The notes under the pieces are model-generated. The model searched no databases. It was not told the origin of the DNA and saw only the letters and a list, made by a program, of their open reading frames with translations. The translations under genes and the position numbers were made by a program. This document shows positions 1 through 12,295 of a stretch of DNA of 64,000 nt, piece after piece; position 1 is the stretch's first letter, and every line of letters begins with the position of its first letter. This stretch comes from Physcia stellaris (taxonomy: Eukaryota; Ascomycota; Lecanoromycetes; Caliciales; Physciaceae), in NCBI GenBank assembly GCA_018902385.1, contig JABSSW010000003.1, positions 682,001 through 746,000 of the forward strand, in the 5' to 3' direction.

Positions 1-790
1 CGTTATTTACAATACATTTACAACAAAAACAACAAATTGCGTGTTTTTGCGAAACGTAACAAACAACGACGAAAAAAAAATGAAATCATGATTTGTTGTA
101 TCGTTAACACACGCATTGCATTGTCGACGTTCAAAAATCAATTTCGTCGTCATTGAAACATTATTGCGACAGCATCATCATTTGCAAAAACGATGTGATA
201 ATTGTACAAACAACGATATATCATGTTGACATTATTGTCGCAATAATTGTTGTTATCGCAAAAACAAAAAAATCAAATGAAATATTTACTATGTTATGAA
301 ATAAAAATGTTAAAAGAAAAAAATTCAAAAATGAATTGAAAAATTCAAATAAACATTTTTCAACACACGACGCGATTTATTTCGATTCGATTTCACAACA
401 CGAACGCGATATTTGAAATTGCATTACATTGTTATTGTTATTTCTATTTATTGAATTACAATGCTTCAAGATTACACGTCGAAAACACAAAATTATTTAC
501 AAAACAACGTTGTTGCGATACATTTCTGATATGCTATAAAGACATTGATAGCTGACGCGAAAAATCGATCATTCAAAGAAAAAACAATTGTAATGAGACG
601 AAATCGATCAAGCGAACGCTAAAACGTTGTGAATTTAATTGTCGCATTTCGTGTTTATATACTCGAAATTTCACGAATTTTTTTTCTGTTTTTTTAGCAA
701 TTAGTTCTATTATGTGTTTAGCATTTATCATAGCAATTCATATTATTATTCGCACATTCTAGTTACGCAGTGCTTACATCTTTACAATAT

Positions 791-1750
791 GTTTCATTGT
801 TGACTTTTGCGCAAAAATTTTCGTGATTCGTTCGAAAATCAAATTAATGAATTTTTTGATTTTGTCATAATCAACGAAAATTCCGAATGAAAAATGAACA
901 ATATTTTGAAATTTCGATATCATTACAATCGTTTTCAATATCGTGTCAATTGATCGAATTGATCACATAATCGAACATGATATTATATTAACAACGAAAA
1001 ATTTAATAATGTTTGCGACGTAATGAACGATTTTCATCGCATTCATTTCACGATTGCAAATTCAAAATCGTTCAAAACGTTGATTTCAATATTTCAAAAC
1101 GTCGTCAACGAATCAAATTTTTCAACGAATCGTCGTCGTTTTCGAAAAAAGATCGTCATTTTGACACTAATCGAAATTACATTCGATTAAGTTGAAAGTT
1201 TCGAATTCAATACATTTATCTCGATTTCACTTTCGCAACGTTTTCGCAATTTCTGATTTTCGTTATCGTTTCGATGTTATTTACAGTCAAAATTTACGTC
1301 GCATGAAAAGTTGAATCGTGTCAAAAACATTTTCAAAAACTGTTGTCAAATTTTGTCGAATTTTGAAACAATAACGAAACATCTGAAAATGAAAAATAAT
1401 GATCGTGAAATTTTTGAATTTTGCAAATATTCAAATCAATCAACAAGATTTTCAACAAGATTTTTCAATTTCGAAACAACAACGAATCGTCGAAACGACG
1501 TTCGCGAAAAAAAAAAAAAAAAAAAATGTTACGAACGTGTTTGACAAATAGATTTGACAAATAAATAATTAATATGATATGTGATCGAACAACGAATTAT
1601 GCTTTAATTTTACGTTGAAATTAGCGTGATTTGAAACTTGACGTCGCACATTGTTTGCAATTTCAACATTTTATATTTATTTGTTTTTGCAAACTTATTG
1701 TTTTCGTTTAACTAATCAATAATACGTTTATTCAAGCACGATTCATGATA
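791..1750 (+). repeat. direct repeat copy 1 (about 960 bp)
   Basis: The segment from the GTTTCATTGTTGA start at 791 to ATTCATGATA at 1750 matches 2215-3170 in the same orientation, with small indels (offset 1424 at the left end, 1420 at the right end). Many substitutions between the copies are transitions, including CpT to TpT and CpC to TpC changes and CpG versus TpG or CpA. The 464-bp spacer 1751-2214 also has weak similarity to sequence after copy 2, so the duplicated unit may be longer. It does not look like an LTR pair because the enclosed segment is too short. Confidence 0.8.
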
Positions 1751-2214
1751 AATATTGCAATTACATACAAAACGATTGAAATGTTTGATTGTTCATGATT
1801 AAATTTGCAAACAATAACGCGATATTTGCAACAACAAATTTGTCATCATTTTTCGTCAACAAGAATTTTCATTTTCGTATGAGTTTTTATCAGATTTTAT
1901 TTCGTATGTTACAACGAGAAAACGATTTTTGATCGTCAAAACAAAAAATATCATCGACACGATGCAAAATATTTTCAATTACGTACGAAATCACGCAAAA
2001 ATGATTCAAAAACGTATAACGATTCAAATCAACAAACATCGAAAAATCGTAAAATATGTCGAAAAAAATTTTGTTTTTTTAAATCGACGAAACATCAAAA
2101 CGATCAAATCATTCGACAAATTCGATGACAAAAATTAAATTTATACAAAATGTTGCAACGCATGAATAATTTTTATCGATTCGAATTGTCAAAAATCATG
2201 CGAATTTACGACGT

Positions 2215-3170
2215 GTTTCATTGTTGATTTTTTCGCAAAAATTTTCGTGATTCATTCGAAAATCAAATCAACGAATTTTTTGATTTTGTCATAATCAACG
2301 AAAATTTCGAATAAAAAATGAACGATATTTTGAAATTTCGTTATCATTACAATCGTTTTCAATATCGTGTCAATTGATTAAATTGATCGCATGATCGAAC
2401 GTGATATTATACGAACAACGAAAAATTTGATAATGTTCGCGACGTAATGAACGATTTTCATCGCATTCATTTCACGACAACAAATTCAAAATCGTTCAAA
2501 ACGTTGATTTCAATATTTCAAATCGTCGTCAACGAATCAGATTTTTCAGCGAATCGTCGTCGTTTTCGAAAAAATCGTCATGCTGACATTAATCGAAATT
2601 ATTTTCAATTAGCATTTGAAATCACGAATTCAATATTCATTCATTCGTTTTTGATTTTACGATTTTTATTCAACAATTTAATTTCTATTATCATTTCGAT
2701 GCTATTTACAATCAGAATTTACATCGCATAAAGAACTGAATCGTGTCAAAAACATTTTTAAAAATTGTCGTCAAGTTTTATCGAGCGTTGAGACGACAAT
2801 AAAACATTAAAAAATGAAAAATGATAATCGTGAAATTTTTGAATTTTGCAATCATACGAATTGATCAACAAAATTTTCAACAACGTTTTCAAATTTCGAA
2901 ACAACAACGAATCGTCGAAACGACGTTCGCGAAAAGAAAAAAATAATGTTACGAACATGTTTGACAGATAAATTTGACAAATAAATGATTAATATGATAT
3001 GTGATCGAACAACGAATTATGTTTTAATTTTACGTCGAAATTAACGTGATTTGAATTTTAACGTCGCACATTGTTTGCAATTTCAACATTTTGTATTTAT
3101 TTGTTTTTGTAGATTTATTGTTTTCGTTTAACTAATTAATAATACGTCTATTCAAACACGATTCATGATA
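2215..3170 (+). repeat. direct repeat copy 2 (about 956 bp)
   Basis: Partner of 791-1750. It shares long identical stretches, for example the run around 2447-2500 that matches 1023-1076. Relative to copy 1 it has lost a CpT at the start (GACTTTTG became GATTTTTT) and a CpC (ATTCCG became ATTTCG). Confidence 0.8.
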
Positions 3171-4040
3171 CGACGATCAAAAAAATTCAAAAAAAAAATC
3201 GACAATGCAAAATATATTCAAATCGTTGATGCGATCGTCACGAAAATTTTTCAAATTCGAAATTTTTTGTTCGACGAAAACATCAAAAAAATGCGATTCA
3301 ACGCAAAACGCATGCATATTCGTGTAATCAACAAAATCAAAAAAACGATCGCGAAAAAAATCGTCACGCAAACGTTGAACGACGAAAAAATGAATATCAC
3401 AATGATCGAAACGAACGCGTTGAAAAAAAACGTTTACGAAAACGAAACGTTACAATTCGAAAAATATGTCATGAAAAAAATGAACGATGTGAACGATGTT
3501 TTGCAAAATTCATATCAAACATCGTCGTCAACGATTACATTTACAAAAAACGCATTTTCAATGAACGAATTCAAATACGTCAAAAACATGTTTGAAATTT
3601 TGAAAATATACAACGTCTTGAGATTTGAATAAAAAAAATGAAATAAATGTTTGAAAAAAATCAATTGATCGATGCAAATAAATTTTCGTACATTCGTTCG
3701 AAACGAAGAAATTTTTGATCGAATCGATGTATAATTTCGAAAATGCGTTTAAACGCATATTTGATTTTCGATTCAACACATGTGCGAAAAAAATTACGTC
3801 ATTGTTTGTTGTATGATGATGATTTTAATGCATTATTTTCATACAAATGTTCGAAAATCATTTTTTTTGCGCATCAACAACATTATCATTTTTCAATCAA
3901 ATTAATTATTTTCGTCGAAACAATTGTAAAATAAAATCAGAACTTTTTAATGACGTCTAAATCAATTAATTATGAGTAAATTTGATGAAATTGTTGAAAT
4001 GCGAAAGAAATGATTTCGAAAATGCGATATTTGACGTGTG

Positions 4041-4378
4041 CCGATATTTGAGGTGTTTCTCGCATAGAGGCTACTCGTACCCGACGCATGGTCTCGCGAT
4101 TACAGTATCATCCAAGCTCGCTAAGCTCAATCGATTATCAGCGGATGAGGCTCTACGGATGACGCCAACCTGCATTAGATACTAAATCACGAAAGAAACG
4201 CGCGACGCGTGATTGACGTGATTCACCCATCGCAGTTTCACTCAAGAAAATCCAGAAACTGATTCGCGCATCAGGACATCCAATACAACGGATGGAGTAA
4301 GAATGAATTCTCAAATATAGACCGTATACGCATACGTTGCATTAACAATGAAGTGGAAAACACCGCAATCATTGGCAA
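4041..4378. other. intergenic, normal composition
   Basis: Unique-looking DNA between the AT-rich block and the 3' end of the Whi5/Nrm1-like gene. It contains an ACGCGT hexamer at 4205-4210, but downstream of the neighbouring gene, so a regulatory role is doubtful. No gene seen. Confidence 0.5.
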
Positions 4379-5584
4379 TCAAGAGACCAGCTCCCCGCCA
4401 AGCTCCATACCAAGCCCAATGTCTTTGCTTGTCGACTCGCGCTCGCCATGTATAGGAGGTTTGGGGCTTCCGCTTGGAGGTAATAATGAATCGAAATTCA
4501 GCCTCCTGCGCGCCTCCTTTGCAGCGAGAGGAGTCCTCGTCAGTCCGGGAGTTCGATTGCCAAATGCGCCCTGCGCTGGAGAAGGTGTGATGTTAACAAA
4601 GTCCGCAAAGTTGAATTGTTGTCCTGGCGTGTCGAAGCCAGACAGAAACCCCCCTGCACCTGGAGTCGACATCATCGAGGATGGCAGAGCTTGTGAATGT
4701 GACGGTGGGGTTGAAGGTGCGAAGATTCTCGGCTTTGCTCCGGGCTTCGCCGGCGATGGAGACGTTGCAAGATAGAGTAGTAGATCTGCCCCTTCTTCAA
4801 CTTTTGCGTTGCCTTTGCGTTTGCGCGCAGCGGAAGATCGAGTTGGCGGAGGGGTCCGTGGGGGGGAAACATGGAAGTTGGAGGCATTCATGCTAAAGGA
4901 GCGCCGTGGAAGTTCTTCAGTATCGTCTTGCGAGCCAAACGGAGGAGAATTGGGTATGGTCGATGTTTCGGAGACAAAGGAAAGATTTGGGCCGTGCGAG
5001 GTTGAAAATTTGGACGATTGACGATGATGGGCTGGGGAGCTCTCGGGGAGATTGTGCGCAGCCTTCCAACTGCTCCTAGAAGGCTCCATGAGTGGGGGCG
5101 CCATTGATTGCGTGCGAAGTCGCTTTCGTGCTCCAGAAGGAGAATCTGGATTGTGTAGTTCATAAAGGCTGCGTCTGCGACTACCCTTCATTTCTTGCGG
5201 TCGGTGGGCGTCGTCTGAAAAGAAGGGAGCAGTGACTGGAGAAGAACCGAAAGTATGCGAGAAAAACCGATGATCAGAGGAAGTTGAAGATGTATCTGAA
5301 GATCCTGCGATGCTCGAAGCATCCCGCTTCCGCTTGATCATAGTTGCCTCCATCAGAGCGAAACTCATGTTTGCGAGGTCGTTCTGGGCTTTGTAGTTGG
5401 CAAGAGCTAAACGATCTTGGAGCTTACGTGCCATCTAGAAGGCAGAAGCATTCTAATTAGCCATTGAAGGTATCTGAGCTTGCAGCGACGAGTTTACCTT
5501 GGCTACTTCTACCCGCCGCATCACTTTCTCGACCACACTGTCAGGGGTTTCGTGCCCCAGCGGGGATGAAGAAGTTGAGCTCAT
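4379..5584 (-). CDS. Whi5/Nrm1-like G1/S transcriptional repressor
   Basis: Predicted 380-aa protein from two exons, 5584-5498 and 5434-4379, joined in phase 0 over a 63-bp intron. Residues about 18-60 (VVEKVMRRVEVAK, then MARKLQDRLALANYKAQNDL) look like the GTB motif of the Whi5/Nrm1 family, whose members bind SBF/MBF and restrain G1/S transcription. The rest is low-complexity and Ser/Pro-rich, with many SP and TP dipeptides suitable as CDK sites, and short conserved-looking stretches (DLLLYLATSPSP; FNFADFVNITPSPAQ; RRLNFDSLLPPSGSP) typical of fungal Whi5-like proteins. Whether it acts like Whi5 or Nrm1 cannot be decided here. The start was chosen because the short first exon restores the full GTB helix and ends at a clean GTAAAC donor. 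The mutated AT-rich block begins about 340 bp beyond its 3' end. Confidence 0.78.
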
Positions 5585-6491
5585 ATTTGGCTCAATGTTG
5601 GTGATTAGGTTTCAGCTGTATCAAATACTTCTCAAGTGCTCGCGATTGCTCGAGCTTTCGTCCTTTCTTAATTGACAACTGAAGTTCAAGTGTGCGGCTG
5701 GAGAGAGAGGGGGTTTTAGGTAGATCCTCGGGTTCCAAAGAAGCTGCAAGTGCAAAAAGTTAGTCTGCCAAGACGCATTCTCCAGCCATACGAAGTGAGA
5801 GCCAATCATTGCCATTGATGAAACAACTTTTCACGCATTTACTTCTACGAGGTACTTCCTTGGAGGCCTGGACAGAGAACTTTTAGGCGCATCAATGACT
5901 CGCATTTGGGGTCCTGGCTGAGTACGAAGAAGCGAAAGAAGAGCCGAAGAACAGTTGTATCACGACGGTCCTCTTATTTGTGACCACGGTGTGTAGGTTC
6001 TTGTTATTACATTGTGTTTGAGCACACTGAGTTGTACTACCACATTGAAGACGAAATCTACAGAGAACCGCATGTTCTTTTGCCAAAATTGGAATATCGA
6101 GCATAGGTACATGATAGTAATGCTAGCTGTAGACTATAGTCCTAGCCTGACCGCGCTTGCCACAATGCCAACACCGTGATAGATACCTAGCATCCTTGGC
6201 AGCCAAGGACAAAGTTTGTGATGTCGAAGCTGTTCCCCAGTGCTCAGTCCGCTATTCCACTTGTTGCATGTCGATAAGAAATCCGTTCGTATCTGCTTCT
6301 GCTAGCAGCTCCTGTCTTTTCAGCTCCGGTCCTCTCGGTATCATAGTTACCTCCATTCAATTGGCTTCCGACCAAACCATCCCACACTCCGCCCAGCAAC
6401 GGTATCTATTGCGGGTTACGATTCAACCTTGTTCATGTCAGTAAGAGAAACAAGGGCAACTCGAAGGCTTTCCATCTATGCTTAAACATTG
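5585..6491. other. intergenic (divergent promoter region)
   Basis: About 0.9 kb between two divergently transcribed genes. The region just upstream of 5584 is presumed promoter. No further gene, RNA or repeat was recognised. Confidence 0.5.
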
Positions 6492-9067
6492 ATGCCTTTC
6501 TTTAAAGACCTGCGGAGGCGGACAGCGAGCTTCAGGTCGAGTAAGAGTGCCTCACCAGATGGCACAAATAAATCTAGCGGCACCAATGGCACCAACAGTA
6601 CAGGACCCCAGACACGCTCGTCCTCCACCTTGAATTCTGTGTACGCGACATCAACGCCACCGTCCACCATCCAGCCCCATACATCAACTCCAAACCTCAC
6701 CAATCCAACATCGACGAATGGCATTCCGTCAAGGCCCGCCCCGGTAACTTTGTCGAGCAGTAGGCTCAGCATGATGGTAGATAAACAGTCCCTCCTTAGT
6801 TTCGAGAGGCACAATAGAGCTTATGCCTCTGCAGAATAGCGGAGCGCCATCCATCAATGGAAATACTTCCACCAGGATTCCGCCATCCGCTTTTGCCCCA
6901 ATAATTACATCCGTATCTGATAATTCCTGGGTGAGTCTTGTTATGGCTGCGATCTGTGAGTCCTACGTGGAAGTTGGAGAGTTACTCACATTTGCTTTAG
7001 GTGCACCAGAAGGTCTTTCTCGTGCAAGGCCAAATTGGCGACCCCGAGCAACAAGCAATCGATGGGACTCTACTAGTCAACCATCACCAAGACTCTTTTC
7101 CACCCACATCATGGCCTGTCAGCGACTCGCATTTCAAAGCACTAGTATACTTGAACCCTGGGCGCAATCGACTACGATTCGACTTTACTTCCCCCAAGCT
7201 GCAAGCCAACAATTCATCGAGCCCTTCTCATTCCATATGGTTCAACATCAATTTTCTACCCATGATCAGCTCACCGCCATTGCAGCTAGTCATATTACTT
7301 GGGAAGGATTCTCCGGCCACTTTCGATGCAGTGCCTGAAAGAATACGCAAGGAAGGCAATGGATTAGATACTGCCATAAGGAAATATAGGATGGCTGCAT
7401 ACATTTGGCAAGCCTTCACCGGCGAGCAGATGTTCCGCAATGGCTTCGGCAGAAGGTGTTTCAGATTTGACGAAGAGTGGCAGACTGGGTCGTTGACAGC
7501 AAGAGATATTGAAAGCGGTCAGATGAGGAATGAAGCAAAGGTCCATGTTGTGAGGACCGAGAAAACGGTCAAGGAACTTCGTGATCTGAATCTAGCGCAA
7601 CAGTATGAGGGAGCTACGCGCAAAGGCGATCTCTTCACCATAGCCATGGATGCAGTCAAGGCTCACTTTCGGCCTATGAAAGGCCAGAAGCAATATGTTT
7701 CAGTGTTGCTGCTAGACGCTCATTGGGATACTAAAGCCAAGGCTATAACTAGTCACGCGGCACTCGGAGGTCGTAGCGACGATATCGACCTTGCAATCTT
7801 CGGTTCTCAAGCACTGCAAAGTTTCCCTGCATGTATCGAAGATGTCCCATATGCCTTTACAGATTGCACCAGGACAGATATCAACTACGTTGCAAATGAC
7901 TGTAATGAATCTGGAAGTAACTGGGAGGCGGCCAATATTGGAATCGGTGCTCATCTGCATGAAGTCGGCCACTTGTTTGGATGCCCGCATCAAGAGTCGG
8001 GCGTCATGCTCCGAGACTACGTTCGATTCAACCGCACATTTGTCTGCCGGGAGCCTTATTCGACAAGGACCAAATCCCCCGGGCTTCGTTCCTGGTCGCA
8101 TGTAGAAGAGTGCAACTGGCATCGACTTGATGTTCTGCGCTTTAGACAACATCCATGTTTTCGATTACCAACAGACACGCCACCCAATTCCGATGCCAGT
8201 GTCCAGGTGTGGAGAATCGATAACGGAAAGGTTCTAGTCACTGCTCAGACAGGCGTTACTTTCTTGGAGCTTTTCATTGAAGGGGAAGATACATGTCATG
8301 TGTGGAAAGAGTTTGTCAGCGGCGACGCCGATCCTCGCGGTCCACCACAGCAAGTATGTCTAGCCGACGGCGACATCAAAAACATGTTGCCAGACGACAA
8401 AAGAAGTAAGAAAATCAAGCTCAAAGTTCACTCCGCCGGGGGTGGGGAGCATGAAGTATTAGACTACAGCCAACTGATAAAGTCGAAAGAGTCGGTGATC
8501 AAGCTGTCGAATGGGCAGTCAGGCTTTCTAGGAAGTAAGCTAGGGTTTTCTCAACAAGCAGGTACCAGATCCGACCACGTAATCCTGCAAAGCGCCATGA
8601 AGCAGACCGTTGTCCTCCGATCGATCAAGATCTATCATGGGTTTGCATTAGACGGGATCGAGTTCTGCTACGAAAACTCTACGAGTCAGTTGTTTGGTAA
8701 GAAAGGCGGTCAGCCTGGAGGAAGCGAATTCCTGCTCGGTACGTCATAGCACTGCCTTGTCCGGAGATTCAGGCTCACCTCTTTAGATATCCGGAAGAGC
8801 GAGACGTTGATGGGTTTCTATGTCAGAGCCGGTCTGTGGATTGACGGCATCGAGATCTTGACCAGCTTGGGACGAAGGTCTGGCGTCTATGGCAACCCCA
8901 AAGGCGGTTCCGGGTTTGTCCCCAGAAAGCTCTCGAGGAAGAAAACAATCCATGGCTTATATGGTTGCAGACACACCCTGATACCGCCTCGAGGATACAG
9001 CATCGCAGGTATTTCCGGTACTTGTGGCCAATGGATCGACGGGTTCTCTCTCATCATCACACGATAA
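6492..9067 (+). CDS. putative zinc metallopeptidase with jacalin-like C-terminal domain (yeast YIL108W type)
   Basis: Predicted 799-aa protein from four exons: 6492-6776, 6835-6930, 7001-8738, 8787-9067, with introns of 58, 70 and 48 bp. The catalytic signature HLHEVGHLFGCPH lies at residues about 445-457, giving an HExxHxxGxxH zinc site (His447, Glu448, His451, His457). The C-terminal 100 residues (GFYVRAGLWIDGIEIL; GYSIAGISGTCGQWIDG) have the repeated glycine-rich strands of a jacalin-like lectin fold, as in the fungal family represented by yeast YIL108W. That family's substrate is not known to me. The N-terminal 95 residues are Ser/Thr-rich and low complexity with no signal peptide, so the protein is probably cytosolic. 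The first intron is the least certain; the others have good GTGAGT/GTACGT donors and CTTTAG acceptors. Confidence 0.82.
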
Positions 9068-10453
9068 CTCCACCACTCTCACTTGCTTGTACCTCGTTCA
9101 CTCCCGACCGTTGACCTTTATCGACTTTATTTGATCAGCAAATGTGTGGTATCTTGCAAAGTGTGCAGATACGGTAATTATTAATACGACAGCATCCTTC
9201 GATTTGGGACATGGGTAGAGGACTCATCGTACATAGACAGCGCGGCGCACCGGGGATGATCATTTTTGCATGGTAAAGGGAGAAGCAGGAATAATGAGAG
9301 TAGGTTGTGTTAGATGACGGAGAGCCTGGGATTAGCAGCATCTCCCACTTTGCTTGTATATACTGGACCTTGAAACTTCAAGGAGTTGTGGATATATTAG
9401 CACTTTTACGGCAGGCTACGGCTAGTCCGCGGCCACAGCAAATCAATAGAGTCTTCAGATTCGAACAATATCAACTATATTTGAATAGATTTGTCGAGAT
9501 CACTCTATGGCCATTGAGACTTCGTGGTCGCGTCACGTCCTAGCTACGATGTGTCTGACATCGATGTTACTTACCTTTGTCCTCTGTCGAGAACCGATTT
9601 CGTTGAGATAGCTGAGTACGGTACGCTAAAGATTCTAAGGCAATGGTGTCAAGTCATAGGACGCTCTTCATTTGAGGCAGCAGGAACTACTAGTGTGCCA
9701 TTGTCCTTGTGTTATCGACCATCAACAGGTAATGCAAGAGGGATGAGAGATGCGGATGGACGTGAAATGGTTGCATTAATGGAATCACACGCTTGAACAA
9801 ACGTACCGTCATCGAAGTATGAAACAGCCTTTGATGTTGACAGAGAAAGGGTAGCCGTCCTAATTCTCTCAAGGATAGCATGAATTGCCATCCACGTCCA
9901 TTGGGCTACGGTACAGAATCACCCCGTCTGTGAGGTAGAAATCTCAAAACAGCTCACTCCCTGTTGTCATTAGGCGTTTCGTCATCCACTTTCCGATATG
10001 GAGGTTCCTGTTTCGCGTGCGTATTAGAGCATGCAGCTGATCATAACACCAGGTCTTGAGGGCGCTCAAGATCAAGTGAAATTATTGTATATTCTTAAGA
10101 GATGAACATTAACTGGAAGATACCAGTAATGGCTCGTAGAAGTCGGTCGACGAACTGGAAAGAACTTCCATAGAGGCTTCTGAGCTGCGTGAGATGAGGA
10201 CCGGGCGAGGTCCAAGGCTTTGGGCTGTCATTGGATACGTAGTTCGTTCTGACCAATCTGGTAATGGAGCTGTTTTCAGCAGGACCAGCGTCTTGATGGG
10301 CGAGCGTCGAATTCTTTTTGGTCAGATACATGTTTGCCCTCCCAAATCTTGTAAATTGATCTCCTTGAGTAAGTTAGACCTCGCGCTAATAAAGTGAAAG
10401 TTTCTTCTACCTAGGCCGGGCTGTCGACGACATCTTTCTCTGCTAACTCTCTC
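9068..10453. other. intergenic, no gene recognised
   Basis: Only short open frames without recognisable protein features on either strand. Upstream exons of the coiled-coil gene at 10454 could lie here but I could not define one. Confidence 0.4.
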
Positions 10454-11003
10454 ATGAAAAGATCCATCTCGTTTATGATGGCTTTACCAAACTTTATAAG
10501 ATTTCTTCCCCATCATCCCGAGACTCTTGCTGCTATCATGACTCCACGCTTGATAATGGTAACTGGACGGTATATCAACGCAGTATCGCTGTTCACCGCC
10601 AGGCATTTACCTACTCTGCGCCGTGAGTCACTTTGAGGTTTGTATGATGTTCACAGCAAACTAATCAATATTTGACACAGGCTCTAGCCGACATCCCATG
10701 GTAGTTGGTGTCGCATCAGCAGGACTTCACATAGCTTACGACAGATTCTTTGGCATAGAGGCTAGACTCTCTCGCATAGAGGCTAACCTCTCTAGCATGG
10801 AAAGTTCTATTCGAGGTAAGCTCGTCCTCAGTCCATAGCTGCAGATGAAGAAAAAGAAGAAGAGAACCAATCTGAGATTATTGATAGATTTATCGAAAAC
10901 GCTGGAAGAAATTACAGAGACGCTGAATACCATGAAGAAGTCGATGGATCGTATGACGAATCGAATTGAGAACTTAGAGACTTGTGACATTCTCCGAACT
11001 TAG
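10454..11003 (+). CDS. small coiled-coil protein, unknown function
   Basis: Predicted 139-aa protein, not recognised. Three exons: 10454-10622, 10681-10815 and 10888-11003. The first intron is canonical (GTGAGT donor, CTAATC branch-like site, GACACAG acceptor). The second starts GTAAGC and ends TTGATAG; with it the frame continues into a strong heptad pattern (IEARLSRIEANLSSM; then KTLEEITETLNTMKKSM; then TNRIENLET) and ends at TAG 11001. The second half is therefore a predicted coiled coil of about 60 residues, partly built from a tandem duplication of the DNA motif GCATAGAGGCTA (10753-10790). The N-terminal half is hydrophobic and basic. Extra upstream exons are possible. The model rests on splice consensus and a preserved frame, not homology. 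Confidence 0.5.
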
Positions 11004-11543
11004 TTCGCCACGCTTAGGGATAGAGAAGGATCTAAGGTATCAATTACAGAATGAAGGGCTCATATCTTCTGCAGGACTCGAAAGTGAATGATTGGCGATC
11101 TGTACTCCGTCGAGTCCAAAGGTACAGACACGATAGAGTCAATCAATAGTTGATATCACCTCAAAAGGCATACATACTCCAAATAAGTCTGATGCCTCAA
11201 GCACATCAACTCAATATCTTGTAATGAAGGGTTGAATAAGAGAATTCCCAGGATCACAGCATGAGTCATTAGTTGGAACAAAGGCTGTCCGAGACACCGG
11301 GAGCGAATATCAGAACGTTGAAATCAAAGAGTTTTAATACTACCTTACGATCAAAGATCAGTTGCAATGTGCGGAAGAGTAATGAGACTTTGCCTACTGA
11401 TGCTGAGGCCACTGAAGGCCGCTTTTTAATTCCTTATGACTTTTACGAGTGAATACAGCAAACCAATATCGCCTGACATCGATACCAATGTGGTTACTTC
11501 CGGGTAAGCCCTTGTTAGAACCATTCATATTCTCATTCTTTCG
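11004..11543. other. intergenic, no gene recognised
   Basis: About 540 bp downstream of the coiled-coil gene and at the 3' side of the complex I gene. Nothing further seen. Confidence 0.4.
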
Positions 11544-12295
11544 TCATCGGTAGGGGGCATCTGCTCTGGCCGCCGCCGCCAGCTCTGGCTCCCACTTGTC
11601 ACCATTCGCCAGCAGCTTCTCCTTGTTGTACAGAAGCTCTTCTCTAGTCTCGGTTGCATATTCGGCATTAGGTGACTCGACAATTGCATCCACCGGACAA
11701 CTCTCTTGACAGAACCCACAATAAATGCATTTGGTCATATCAATGTCGTATCTCGTCGTTCTCCTGCTGCCATCTTCCCGTTCTTCCGCTTCTATCGTGA
11801 TGGCAGATGCGGGACAAATGGCTTCACAGAGCTTGCAGGCGATACACCGTTCTTCGCCCGTCGGATATCGCCGTAGAGCATGTTCCCCACGGAAGCGGGG
11901 AGATATGGGTCCCTTCTCGAAAGGATAGTAGATCGTATATCTAGTAAGAGACCTCGTTAGAGACGTGTTGCAACCCAATGATTGATGAGTAGGACTCACG
12001 GTGGTCGGAAGAATTGCTCCAGCACCACGTACATTCCTCGCATAATCTCCGCCAGAAGGAAATATTTGCTGGCCTTATCTAGTGAACTCTCTTTACTTTG
12101 ATCCCATCGTCGAGTAGGCGGCAGTCGAAAGCCAGCGGGTGGTGGGCCTGAGGGAGTTGCGGCTCTGTGCGTAGAAGATGAGAATGCGGCTGTGGCGGTT
12201 CGGGGTAAATAAGTGCGACTCGGAAGAATTGCATAAGAAGCTGTCGAGATATTGCGAGTGCGCGACAACATCGCGAGCGACTTTGCGCAGGCCAT
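11544..12295 (-). CDS. NADH:ubiquinone oxidoreductase 23-kDa iron-sulfur subunit (NDUFS8/TYKY homologue)
   Basis: Predicted 230-aa mitochondrial complex I subunit from two exons, 12295-12000 and 11940-11544, with a 59-bp intron. Two 4Fe-4S binding motifs are intact: [12 protein letters not shown] at about 131-142 and [12 protein letters not shown] at about 170-181, corresponding to clusters N6a and N6b that relay electrons toward quinone. The N-terminus ([17 protein letters not shown]...) is rich in Arg and Ser and lacks acids, as expected of a mitochondrial presequence. The frame is open upstream to 12406, but the internal Met at 12295 gives the better presequence. It is transcribed away from the mitochondrial acyl carrier protein gene with only 210 bp between the start codons. 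Confidence 0.95.

Larger units (their letters stand above)
1..4040. repeat. AT-rich block with CpY-depleted composition, left end outside the window
   Basis: No credible gene is visible. The block is very AT-rich and, with few exceptions, each C is followed by A or G. In a hand count of 3181-3420 there were 43 C residues: 19 followed by A, 24 by G, none by C or T. Strand-symmetrically, G is preceded only by C or T. Long A and T runs are common, for example at 1506-1526 and 3183-3198. The composition returns to normal between about 3935 and 4040. Open frames such as 3165-3632 exist but their translation lacks Gly, Pro and Trp, as expected from the base bias, so I do not call them genes. The block is probably mutated repeat DNA; no family was recognised. 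Confidence 0.85.

Noticed and set aside
791-3170. LTR retrotransposon with the 960-bp repeats as LTRs
   Set aside because: Only 464 bp lie between the copies and no gag or pol remnants or terminal TG...CA were recognised.
3165-3632. 155-codon open frame as a real gene
   Set aside because: Lack of Gly, Pro and Trp and the Lys/Asn/Ile excess follow from the base bias; no family features seen.
1-4040. Classical RIP (CpA to TpA) as the cause of the AT-rich block
   Set aside because: CpA is abundant rather than depleted; the missing pairs are CC and CT.
6823-7338. 171-codon plus-strand frame as a separate gene
   Set aside because: It spans exon 2, an intron and an out-of-frame part of the metallopeptidase exon 3.
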